Positions 1-9,120 of a stretch of 26,728 nucleotides of DNA are shown one piece after another. Position 1 is the stretch's first letter. Every line of letters starts with the position of its first letter. The DNA comes from Acanthaster planci (lineage: Eukaryota > Echinodermata > Asteroidea > Valvatida > Acanthasteridae). The position numbers were made by a program, and so were the translations under genes. The notes beneath the pieces were generated by a model that was not told the origin of the DNA, made no database searches, and saw only the letters and a program-made list of their open reading frames with translations. The DNA is taken from the NCBI RefSeq assembly GCF_001949145.1, contig NW_019091486.1, positions 924,638-951,365 on the forward strand, in the 5' to 3' direction.

Positions 1-230
1 CCCAGTTGGCACTCCATCCATTGGACAGGGTAGGGCAGTTCTGGGCCCCGATCAAGCAGTTGCATGTACAAGCCCTTGTCATACCCGTCTGTTTAGGTAG
101 CACTGCCGGAGACCTCACAGTACTTGCAAATGGGTAGTCCAGACAGGTGGGCATGTCCTTGGAGATAGGCTGTGGGGTGACCCCAAACTGCCTCTCCACC
201 CAGGAGTAAATGGGTACCTGCGAGGGCAGA
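1..230 (-). repeat. Degenerate interspersed repeat fragment, cut by the window edge
   Basis: On the - strand this stretch carries the word CCTGGGTGGAGAGGCA followed by a CCAAGGACATGCCCACC-like word. From memory, such words recur in dispersed repeats of many marine animal genomes, often beside a 'TGCCCAAGGACA' motif. A 131-codon open frame overlaps it on the - strand (93-488), but it resembles no protein family I recognise and is probably fortuitous. The left edge is lost at base 1. The repeat identity is a recollection of sequence style and was not tested against a library. Confidence 0.35.
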
Positions 231-1680
231 CACAGTAATGTTTAGGCGTATGTGCAGAAATGGCAGCATCAGGCTAGTATACTTCCCATGGAGCTGAGAT
301 GGTTTCAGGAATGTCCAGATGATGTGTGAGCCCAATGTGCATGTCTGATGATAATACTGCGCCGCGGAATGGTTCACTAGATAGATGGCGCTTTTCAAGT
401 GTTTGTTATTAATATTGTACACGTAGGTCCTTGGCAGGCAAGGGTTCTCAAATGGGTCTGGGATTCCTTTTATAGGCTGAGGTGACATACATGTACGGTA
501 AGGTCATATCCGATACAGGCTTCCAGAGCTTTGGCCATGTCTATTATCGGCACGTCTCCATGTACACGTATTTCTTATTGAGTCAAGACATGGACCAAGT
601 GCTAGACAACAGATTCAGATAGCTGGAGAAAATAAGCAGAGTCTTTGACTTCATTGATTTTTCAGAGGGGATTGGTGCTCAACAGATACACGTTTTGGAA
701 ATCAAGTTTGTAGAGATTTTTATGTGAGTTACTGTTTTGTATATTTAGCGTGGCTGTCCCAATCAGTGTCCATGTTCTTCGTCCACCGGGAATGGTCATG
801 TGACTGAACTGCCTGTTATTTATTCTGGGCCCATTTAAATTAAACATCTATTTTTAGCCCTCTGCTGGATCATTAGGCATAATCAATTTATCAATTATTC
901 TTAATTTTAAAATTATAGTCAATAATCGATAAATATGTATATTGGTTATGAAAAATCTGATATCGACAGGCTGCACACTGCTTACAATTCGCTGTGCAAC
1001 TACATTTACATACATGTACATGTGGTGATATTGCAGTCAAGTCAGTTGCAAGCCTTTGCTCCCTGCGTGTCCATTATAAATCATTCGGTGGTAAGCCAGG
1101 TCACAGGCTGCTCAAATGAGCTGTGACAGAGCAGTATTTTTGTTGTTGCTTGACCTGCAAAGTCACGAATCGATTTGCGAACTAAGGGCTTGTGATGGAC
1201 TTGACTACGATAATGCCACTAAGGATTTGTAATGAGAAGTTGTCTCCTTCCTGTGTGATTCCTGACTGCCTGTTCTAAAATCCTTTTCACGGTTTGCCTG
1301 TGGATTTTGTGGCTTCTAATGAATGTTTGACAAGGGCATTTTAATGCCAGAAAGCTCAGTTGAAAAAGCATTAATATAGTATTCTTGTGGTCCAGGATCC
1401 TACAATGGACAATGGCTTTATCCAACACGATACTGGAAACCAAGATCAGAGACTTTGCCTTCAAAAAACATGAAACTAGGATGGAAGCATTAACAATGTT
1501 TAAGACTGTTTAAATTTGGAAAGGTTTTCCAGACGAACATTATTTCAGACGAAGCCTATTATTATTCATTATACTTGTATAAGTATTGTACATTCTGGAA
1601 ATGTCTAAAAGATATCCAGATAGTTTTGTGAATCTACTTTAGTGGGAAAAAGAAAGTTTGAATTTTTTCGATTGTTTTCA
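231..1680. other. Gene-poor stretch upstream of the CENATAC exon
   Basis: No exon, RNA gene or clear repeat is recognised here on either strand. On the + strand it would be intronic if the gene of the exon at 1682 begins further left. Frames here are short and resemble no family. The only visible local structure is low-complexity AT sequence around 895-935 and a TACATGTACATG palindromic run near 1012-1022. Confidence 0.4.
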
Positions 1681-1681
1681 G

Positions 1682-1814
1682 TTGAGCGGGAAAGAAAGTC
1701 CAAGCTGAACCCGGGCCGGGTTGGAGCCAACTTTGACCACGCCTCACCGACCAACGAGGCGTGGCTGCCGTCGTTCGGCCGGGTCTGGAATGCCGGGCGC
1801 CGCTGGCAATCAAG
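1682..1814 (+). CDS. CENATAC: Internal exon of centrosomal AT-AC splicing factor (CENATAC, formerly CCDC84), partial gene
   Basis: The exon encodes about 44 residues, including RVGANFDH and, further on, [18 protein letters not shown]. This is the signature C-terminal block of CENATAC/CCDC84; the vertebrate protein has [13 protein letters not shown] followed by [26 protein letters not shown] is a component of the minor (U12-type) spliceosome needed for AT-AC intron removal, and was also described at centrosomes. The exon is bounded by a pyrimidine-rich acceptor (ATTGTTTTCAG, AG at 1680-1681) and a donor AAG|GTACAG (GT at 1815-1816). It starts in phase 1 and ends in phase 2. It is clearly more GC-rich than its surroundings. 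Reading through the donor adds a 12-C run and an unrelated tail to a stop at 1882-1884, so splicing is the better model, although the donor is not ideal. No other exon of this gene was recognised within the window, so upstream exons may lie left of base 1 and the last coding exon is unplaced. Confidence 0.85.
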
Positions 1815-2186
1815 GTACAGCACTGTGGTCAATTTCAGACTCAATCCTGAGCCCCCCCCCCCCTTTGTGAATTCCTCGCACTGAGTCGTTATGCTTGTAA
1901 CCACACAGGGGGCCATAAGTCATACTATTTTTTCCCTCTTTTGAAGATATTTTAGATTTTTACTTTAATAGAGCAGGGGCCCTTATCAGTTCAGCTCTTT
2001 GGATGATTTTCGTTTCCTTTGTTTATGGTTAGACAGTCATTACCATTATTGTTTCTATTTCATTTTTTTCTTCACATTTTGTAAAGATTTAACACAAACA
2101 TAGTAACTGGGGATGAAAAGCGACAAGGTACATGTACGTGTATATCAGATCAGGGAATGCCCACATACCAGCCTTGACTACCCTCA
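1815..2186. other. Non-coding stretch after the CENATAC exon
   Basis: It contains a run of 12 C at 1852-1863 and AT-rich sequence, with no clear AATAAA signal and no second CENATAC-like exon that I can find. It is probably the intron following the exon at 1682-1814. Confidence 0.4.
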
Positions 2187-2386
2187 AATTTTTATCAATA
2201 CGAGTGTTTCATAATAGTGCGCTTCCAAGAGTTTGTAACGCGTTAACCAATCAAAGCGCACGAAATTTGTCGGCCCAATACGTGTTTTGGAAATAGTCAA
2301 CAAGTTTCGTGCGTTGTGATTGGCCAACCCATTGCAAACTCATGGAGGCACACTATTGTGAATCGTCTGTATTAAGCTATAAAAAC
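2187..2386. mobile_element. MITE with inverted arms of about 75 bp
   Basis: The left arm (about 2197-2271) and right arm (about 2300-2373) are reverse complements over roughly 75 bases with scattered mismatches. Both include AATAGTG, GAGTTTG, CCAATCA and CGCACGAAA in the same order. A loop of about 28 bases separates them, and weaker complementarity extends outward to about 2187 and 2386 (TTTTTAT-like ends). It has no coding capacity. This is the form of a non-autonomous inverted-repeat element. The family and target duplication could not be fixed by eye. The arms contain CCAAT boxes in opposite orientations. Confidence 0.75.
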
Positions 2387-2785
2387 TAATCACACTTTAA
2401 GGATGGTGGTGTTATCCCGGTATATGTAATACATGTATATTCGACACTTTAAATGAGAACATTTCGCCAATGGTGGTGGCATGCCTTCAACTAAACTTAT
2501 TTTTCCATTCATAAAATAGTCGTTTAACCTGTTTGGATATTGAAATGCCTTATTTGTCAAAAAAAGATCCGGTTGTAAAAGAAAGCAGAGAGAAAACTTG
2601 TAGAACAAGTTTGGAACCTCTCATCCGCTCAGCCGTGAGTCCTCCTCACTAACGCTGAGTCAGGCAGGCAAACCACTGCATTCCAGCTTGTTTTTTGCGG
2701 CTGTGGTGTTCATTACGGCACTTAACACTGTACATTCTGCATCCGGTGTCGCACATGTTTCACTTTTATTTTGGTACCAAATTCT

Positions 2786-3350
2786 ACGAAAGCCCTATGG
2801 TGCCACATCAAGTATATATTTCCAAAATGTGAAGTGTATTTTTCGAAACTCCCCTTCTATGAAGTACATTTCTTGCAGCTTCCTTTTTAGGAGGGATTTT
2901 TTTTCTCAAATTTGTTTGTAGGAGATTTTTTTTCCAGTTCGTTCTAAGATCTATTTTTCGATACATTGTTTCTCTTTTTGAAACAAATCGTTTTGCATGT
3001 TCAATTTTGCAAGATATTTCCGAAGTTACTTTTCAAAAGATGTTTATTTTCCTGTTTGATTTTATATCTCAGAAACACAAAAGTCCAAAAATGTAACACA
3101 TAAAAACAAACTCCAAAAAATGTATCTCAGAGAGACAAATTTGAAAAACATATCTAGAAAAAACAACTTGTTTCCAAAAATAGAAACACTGTTTCTCAAT
3201 GTTGATCTAATTAGAAATTACTGTAGAGTATATATCTTGTGCAAACGAACTTTGGAAGAAATATGTCTCTTAAAAGCAAAGTCGGAAAATTATATCTCTT
3301 GAAAAAGGACTTTTTGGAAATATGTACTTGATGGCACTTTGGGCTTTCAT
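2786..3350. mobile_element. Foldback-like element with tandem-repeat arms
   Basis: The ends are inverted repeats: GAAAGCCC at 2788-2795 with TGCCACATCAAGT just inside, and ACTTGATGGCA at 3326-3336 with GGGCTTTCAT at the right end. Between them the two halves are imperfect reverse complements around a centre near 3070-3080. Each arm is itself a series of diverged direct repeats of about 25-35 bases. On the left these begin with words such as AAGTATATATTTCC, AAGTGTATTTTTCG, AGATCTATTTTTCG and AGATATTTCCGAAG. On the right the same units appear inverted (for example GGAAATATGTACTT). Long inverted arms made of short tandem repeats are the hallmark of foldback elements, such as FB/Galileo in Drosophila and TU in sea urchins. 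There is no open frame of note. A target-site duplication was not found. Confidence 0.7.
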
Positions 3351-4341
3351 AAAATCAACTATTTGTACAACGTATGAAGCCGTTACTGAAATGAGAGCCC
3401 TCCTATAAGTGCAACCACGTGCAACAGTAGGGTTTGTCAAATCGCCAAGCGATGGTTCGGTTTATTCACTTGTCCACCTATGTTTAAGACCAAATCCAAC
3501 TTGTGCAAGATTTACTGATTGATTTGGGTCATATTTAGCCAGGTTGCGGATGATGGTCCATAGAGAAACTCTCATTGGAACACGTACGAATTGAGCAGAA
3601 GCAGCCCAACATTAGATGGTTTTCCCCTTTTTTTTCTCCCCCTTTTACTTCTGCAGGCGCCAGTACAGAAAAGAAGCGGGCCAGTTCAAGCCTTGTGAGG
3701 AAAAGAACGTTGGATGCTCCGCTAAAGATTCCAAACTTCCCTAACTTGTAAAATGGGGGACATTCACAGTGGGTGACCCACTGTTGAAGAAAAATGAGTT
3801 GCCTTTCGCCTCTTTGTACTTTATTGTTGTATCCATGCTCAAGAAATTCACACGATAGAGGGATACTCACAACAACCGAAGGAAACGTTGCAAAATGTGC
3901 CAATACTTGCAAGAAGAAGATTAAAAGTGACAGTAAACACATGGGGTAACTTTGGGCCATTTTATACATGTAGAGTAACATTTCTTTCTCAAACACAGTT
4001 TCAATTTCCTTCTCCCATAAAAGAGCATTGTGATACTCATCCAAAGGTTGATGCCACACATACATGTATGCACTGTGTATATAGAACTGCCTTATACTGA
4101 CACTCCAGATGAATCCCAAGCTGCTCTCATCTGTTACTTTCTTCAAGCGCCATTTTATAGTGTATGTACAGAAATGTATTGTTCGCACAATGCAGCCGCA
4201 CGGGTACTCTATACGTTGTGTAGTCGGCCTCACACACTGCGCAATTGTTGTCATCATGGGACGGTGTACGTGTACCAGCACTTGAACTTTGACCTGGGTG
4301 GTTAGGATCTTAATTCTGTTTATCAGCAGACGGACAGTCCT
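3351..4341. other. Unassigned stretch with a long unexplained open frame
   Basis: No known gene is recognised. The - strand is open for 248 codons from 4281 to 3535, the longest uninterrupted frame in the window. Its translation has no recognised domain, its residue use is ordinary for translated AT-rich non-coding DNA, and no splice or promoter context supports it. It ends just before the C-terminal stop of the transposase relic to its right, so it could be non-coding sequence of a mobile element. Confidence 0.35.
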
Positions 4342-5645
4342 CTAATCTCGATGGGGCCGTGCACCAAGTAGTTTCTTCTTTTCACGCTTCTGTTTTGGGG
4401 CATCCTTTTAGAAATTCAATTAACGGCTCATCCAGCACACTTCCAATTTCCTCAGCATCAGCCACATCTCCACTGACATCAGGAAGATTCTACAGGATTT
4501 CCTCAAGACTGAATGGGCTCAGTCCTGCGTCTCGGAAGGCCGACTTCAAATTCTTGGACACATTTGGATGCATTCACCTCCAAAGTTGAGACGACCAGGA
4601 GGGGAAGCTGCTCTTTTGGAACGGCAGCCTGACGCCGTGTTGATCTTCTCCAAGTGTCTAGGATGTCACGCCAGATCATCTTTATGGGTCGGAAGATGGC
4701 AGCATACACATTTTAAGGCTGGGTCATGTGCTTGGAATTCGGGGGTAGGCGGTGAAGTAGACATCATTAGCTACAGCTACTGCAACAACATCTGGAGAAA
4801 AATGTGACGTCAAGTTGTGATCAACCAGAACCTTCTGTCCCGGTGACCTAATGGCATGAGTAAGAAAACCTCCCAAAAAACCCTCCGATGGAATGTATCC
4901 ATGTACTTGTCTATGTCGACCAGCTGTTCTTCCTTGCATCATACATGTACTTTTTCATTGGTACCACTGGGGGCATTCTCTGTCCATCCCTCGTACCAGT
5001 TCTTGACCTTGTACACCACAAAATAATGGGGCAAAAGCTCTCCTGTGGTTCCCACAAACCATGATGAAGCTAGCCATCTTGGAGTGTTCTAAGGCTTGTA
5101 CTCTCTCTACCCGCGGCATCCCTCTCGATGCAAGATCTTTCTTTGCGCCAGGATCAACGGTTACTTTTGTCTCGTCGTAATTGTAGACATTACTGGGCTC
5201 AATGACGGTCAGCACATCCTGTAGATTCTTGGAATAGTTCTCTACTTTTTCCTTGCCGACTCTTGCTTTGGAGCTCTTGATGTTGCCAGGTGTCCGGAAA
5301 CTCAAGTTCTTCTCTACAAGTAAATGCATAAACTTTCGTTGAATGTTCTTTAATCATCGCTCCTGTCTTCCCCTTTCTTCAAGGTAAAGACTTGATTTTG
5401 ACATCGTGTTGTGTCAGGGCATGACCCTATTTCGAAACTTCTACTAAGATCGTGACCAGAACACATTTCCTCGACAGAAGGAACGATTGGCTGTTCAACT
5501 TTCCTGGTGTATTTCTGTTTTATTCTTTTTTGCAGTGTTTTCTTTAGGGGTGCCATTGTACGTTTCCAGTCCATAATTGCTCTCGGAGGTTTCCTCCGGG
5601 CACTTCGGTTTCCTCTTGCGTCTAAAACTGGATCTTCTTCCTAAC
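4342..5645 (-). pseudogene. Dead pogo/Tigger-type DDE transposase, copy 1
   Basis: Read leftward, the broken frames line up in the order expected for a Tc1/mariner-pogo transposase. First comes a basic N-terminal stretch with TLQKRIKQKYTRKVEQP (about 5540-5480), the usual link after the DNA-binding helix-turn-helix. Next is LSFRTPGNI (about 5300), then a catalytic-core segment with VYNYDET, its first catalytic Asp intact at 5174-5176. Then comes KVLVDHNLTSHFSPDVV, aligning with the family GDNLxSHFSP motif, with the second Asp replaced by His at 4817-4819. Then THMTQP, a stop (4713-4715) and an Asn (4710-4712) where QPLD is expected, followed by IFRPIKMIWRDILDTWRR and a basic C-terminal tail ending at 4342. 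Several frameshifts and stops separate the pieces. Two of three catalytic positions are lost, so the enzyme cannot be active. Terminal inverted repeats were not found. Confidence 0.85.
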
Positions 5646-6690
5646 TCCGTTATGTGATGCTGAAGTGTATGAATAAACGTACAGTTATTGGCGCAAATAG
5701 CCCGAGTTGCTGAAAGCACCATTAAAACTAAAACAACAACAACCTTTGTAAGTACGTGAAGGCTAAAAGGAATTTGACACAAAACCTAGAGTGGGGAACT
5801 TGAAGTAACCCAACTTGTTACAATACTGAAGAATGCTGGCATTGAATCATGCATGCCGCTACGATTGGCTTGGTAATATACATGCACATGTAGCCTTTAC
5901 ACCAACACCACAGGCATGCCAGGCATGAATTTTCAATTTGTATTCTACCACTCTCCAAGCTTCTGTGTTAATAGGAAATTATCAAACCACCAATCCTGCA
6001 TTTCGTACATAAACTATCAGGCCTAAAGCTGCACAATTAGTTGAAAAGCTATACACTTTAAGATTGTCTACTTCCGGGTTTACTTTCTTTGAAACGATCG
6101 CGACACAGAGTATCTTCACTCATTTACAATTCTGGTTCGTGTAGAAAGCATGCATGGAGGTAGGAAAAGATTCATGCAATACTACATTGTACAGTGTACT
6201 TAAGCCACCACGACACACTTAGTTATAATTGTCATTTATTTCTTACATTTACAGTTGCCAAACCTCGAAATAAGGCCCACATACTATTCTGAATCATGTA
6301 CATGTACACAATCATGCCACTATACCAGAACAATATTGATATTTTAGAACAGATGGCATGCGATCATTTTTGGAGCGCTTGATTTCATGAACTCGATAGA
6401 AGAGACGCTACAAACAAGTGATCTGCGACATTTGACCCCTGTTGACCCTCTCTGGCCTTTCAGGCATGTTCTAAAGCAGTCAGTTTTTGTTTATTCTCAA
6501 GATTTTCATTAAAAACTCTTTTTGTCACCCAAACGCTTGGTTTTGGGGACTGTTTTTTTTTAGGGATGCTTAACATCATAAATGAATTGTAAAATGATGC
6601 ATAACCCTGATTATTTTGTGAAAATAAAATGATACCCAAAACGCCCCAATCCGCTGCACATTGAACAAAATAAAGGGCCAATTGTTTCAC
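5646..6690. other. Gene-poor stretch between repeats
   Basis: No exon or RNA gene is recognised. The - strand frame running into the transposase relic continues to about 5782, but its extra residues are hydrophobic and unlike the family. The part nearest 5645 may include the missing end of the element. Palindromic ACATGTACA-type words occur near 5880 and 6296. Confidence 0.35.
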
Positions 6691-6692
6691 GC

Positions 6693-6795
6693 AGATCTGG
6701 ATCGTGATCAGTGATTTGTCGTTGGTTCACTGACATCAGAACCCGCCTCATGCATGGATAGCGTGAACCAGCTCTGGGATCACTGATCGAGATCT
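6693..6795. repeat. Imperfect palindrome of about 100 bp
   Basis: AGATCT at 6693-6698 and again at 6790-6795 bound an inverted repeat. The outer stems share GATCAGTGAT, and an inner stem pairs TTGGTTCAC with GTGAACCA. The centre (about 6736-6757) is unpaired. The fold would be a long interrupted hairpin. It may be a small inverted-repeat element or the end of a larger one; no target duplication was identified. Confidence 0.55.
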
Positions 6796-6907
6796 GGATC
6801 CCTGTGGAACAAACAAGCCCCTCGGCGTTTGAAACCCTCCAGTAGTTACTGACTTCAGTTACCCTGCTGACCAGGTTTGCTCCATGTTGCACGCATACAA
6901 CCATGCG

Positions 6908-7106
6908 TCCATTGCGTTGGCCCATTCGAGTGAAGTTGTAAACGAAACCACTTGTAGTTTGCTGTGCACGTGTGAGATGTTTCGATCGTGTGTGCTCTGA
7001 CAATTGTCCATTGCGTGGGCCCATTCGAGTAAGGAGTTGTAAACGAAACCACTGTACTTTCCTGTGCGCATGTTGAGACGTTTCGGTTGTGTGTGTTCTG
7101 ACATTG
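6908..7106. repeat. Two-copy tandem repeat of about 99 bp
   Basis: The copies at 6908-7006 and 7007-7106 share TCCATTGCGT, CCCATTCGAGT, GTTGTAAACGAAACCACT and GTGTGTGCTCTGACA (GTTCTGACA in the second copy) in the same order, with scattered substitutions and small indels. The open - strand frames across this region translate the duplication and explain the repeated peptide words in them. They are not evidence for a gene. Confidence 0.85.
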
Positions 7107-7639
7107 TGGTTTGTCTTCGGGTTGTTTCTCGGGCGAGAACTGGCTGAATATTATGTTATTGAATTGCAGTGTGGAAGATGGCTCATCTTGTCGCTGTCAT
7201 TGCCCGTCTGTGCCTGAATAATAATTCAGGCAAACGATTCAAATTAAATCTAACGTAAACATGTAGAACCCGCAAAACAGACTTAAAAACAAGCAATGGT
7301 TTATATGTATCTAAATAAAAAACAAAATATGTTTCATATACGTATGTGAATTGCATGTATTAACTGCGACAGCGTAATGGTGTGACACTGACAAAATGAT
7401 ATAATTAAACCAGACTATGCAATTAATGCCTCTGTGAACATGTAAACATCGACAAAATAGGCCTCAGTGCATTCTGCAGTTTGGATTCCTTGCATGTAAA
7501 GTCATTTAGTTCAGTAACACGACCAAATGGTCCGGTGCAAGTTTCATGTACCAAGCACTGCATTTAGTACATAGCTACCGATCTCACTATCACTCTCGTC
7601 ATTTCCATAAACCCTCCACAGCGACCTGGGCTATTGCGA
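7107..7639. other. AT-rich stretch with no feature recognised
   Basis: Nothing supportable is seen between the tandem repeat and the C-terminal end of the second transposase relic. The right-hand part may be non-coding sequence of that transposon. Confidence 0.4.
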
Positions 7640-9120
7640 TCACGTGTTGTCTACGGTTTGCCCTAATCCAAGTACTTGCTTGTCACACTTTGCTTTCTTG
7701 TTCTGCAGTGCCTCAATTTTCTTCTGTTTCTTTTCCTTCAGTCCTTGTTCTTTCTCATCATTCTCTTTTTCACGCCGTTTTCTCTTTTTGTGCCGCTCCA
7801 CTTTTGCAGCTGCCTCTCTCTCCTGTTGTTCGTCAACTTCTTGAAAGTATATCTCGTCTGAAGTCAAGCATCGTGGTGCTGTCACTCCGCAGATATGTTT
7901 GTGATCTCTTATGATCTTTGAGATGACTGGTTTCTTTAGACCATCTTAAGATCATCTCTGGCTGGAGTTGCAGTTGGAGGAAGGAGTGCAGATGACAGAT
8001 TAGGATTCGGTTCTAAGTCCATGGGCTTGGTTTGTGATCCTACAAGTGTGGGCTCTCCTGGAAGGTCTGTTGCATTCTGCATACATGCAGTATAGCATTT
8101 GGTGTTTCTGCTGGTTTGTCCGACGAAGCTGACATTTTGATCTGAAGATGGTGGCTGCTGATTAACCTCCCGCTTCGACATTGGAGACCACAGGCAAAGT
8201 GACACCAGGCTCAACCTGGACAGGCTTCTTAGCTTCATATATTTCAACTCTGTCTGCACTACTTAGAAGGACAAGTGCTCGACTGTGATGGCCTCAGGGG
8301 CGAATGGATAAATCCTTGTGGATCAGAACTCACTGGTGACGTTTGCCGTTGTGAAGACTTTATAGTAGACATACTTGAAGAGAGGTGAAATCATATCGTG
8401 TGATGATCCAAGTTGGGTGGTCATGCATAAATTTCTCACAATCTTGGTTGTAGGCACACTTCAATGACTTGAACACTGACCTGTCGAGTGGCTGGATATG
8501 TTTCGTTATATGAGGTGGTAGACAGTACATATGACTCGAGCTTTTACGGGCAAACGTGTGTGTTGAGATAAAGAATTAGAAGAACTGGGCGTGTCGGTGG
8601 AATAGATGGCACAAGGAGCTTCCTGAACCACATCTCAAATGGCTTTCACTCACCTGATTGTGCGTTTGCAGTTAGGCCTGAATTCGAGCGCTTGATAAAG
8701 GGAAGGATGCTGCCTTGCGCTTGGGGGCAGAAGAGCAACAATTCCCCCTCTTTTTCCATTCGCTCGTGCCTGCACTGTGTTTCCCCTTTTGTTGCAATAA
8801 TGCTGGATAGAGTGTGAACCAGACTCGAACTTGTTTTTTCAACGTTGTATAGTTGCGCTGAGGTAGACTTCATACTAAATCTGTCCAGGAGTCTACCACA
8901 GCTCTTTTGGCTTGCTAAAAATGATCTGTGATAGTTGTAGGATTAAGTATGGACGTTCGTGCAGCGGATAGACCCTAAGGCTTCCTCAGAGACAGGTCAG
9001 GGTGGCAGCGCACAAAACCTGGCTACCAGTCGTACGCTACATTCTGTTTGGCCTGACTGAAGCAGTGCTTCAGTCCAGCATGCTGTATGCCATCTCACAT
9101 GCCAGCTTGCAGATAGCTTC
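7640..9120 (-). pseudogene. Dead pogo/Tigger-type DDE transposase, copy 2 (different lineage)
   Basis: Reading leftward, fragments of one transposase appear in family order. EAICKLACEMAYSM and FSQAKQNVAYDW lead into PGFVRCHPDLSLRKP (about 9120-8970), the DNA-binding/linker region. QLYNVEKTSSSLVHT with IIATKG (about 8850-8790) matches NVDETG...IAxKG. PTRPVLLILYLNTHV (about 8600-8555) matches PVLLILDGHxSH. MYCLPPHITKHIQPLDRSV (about 8532-8475) matches the LPPHTTHxxQPLD block, followed by KFMHDHP and ITRYDF. Then come YPFAPEAI (about 8305) and LTSDE with a long Lys/Glu-rich tail, probably coiled coil (7860-7640). Frames shift several times and stops occur (for example before PGFVRC and inside TSEF.STRIYPF). 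The first catalytic Asp has become Glu (8838-8840) with the next residue Lys, and the second has become Tyr (8568-8570). Only the third Asp (8483-8485) survives. The sequence is too unlike copy 1 to be a simple duplicate. Confidence 0.88.

Noticed and set aside
93-488. 131-codon - strand open frame
   Set aside because: No domain, no splice or promoter context, and it overlaps a repeat-like block at 1-230.
6611-7104. Overlapping - strand frames with repeated peptide words
   Set aside because: They translate the 99-bp tandem repeat and the neighbouring palindrome; no protein family is evident.
7640-7885. Lys/Glu-rich 81-residue frame as an independent gene
   Set aside because: It is the charged C-terminal tail of the adjacent broken transposase (preceded by LTSDE), not a separate gene.
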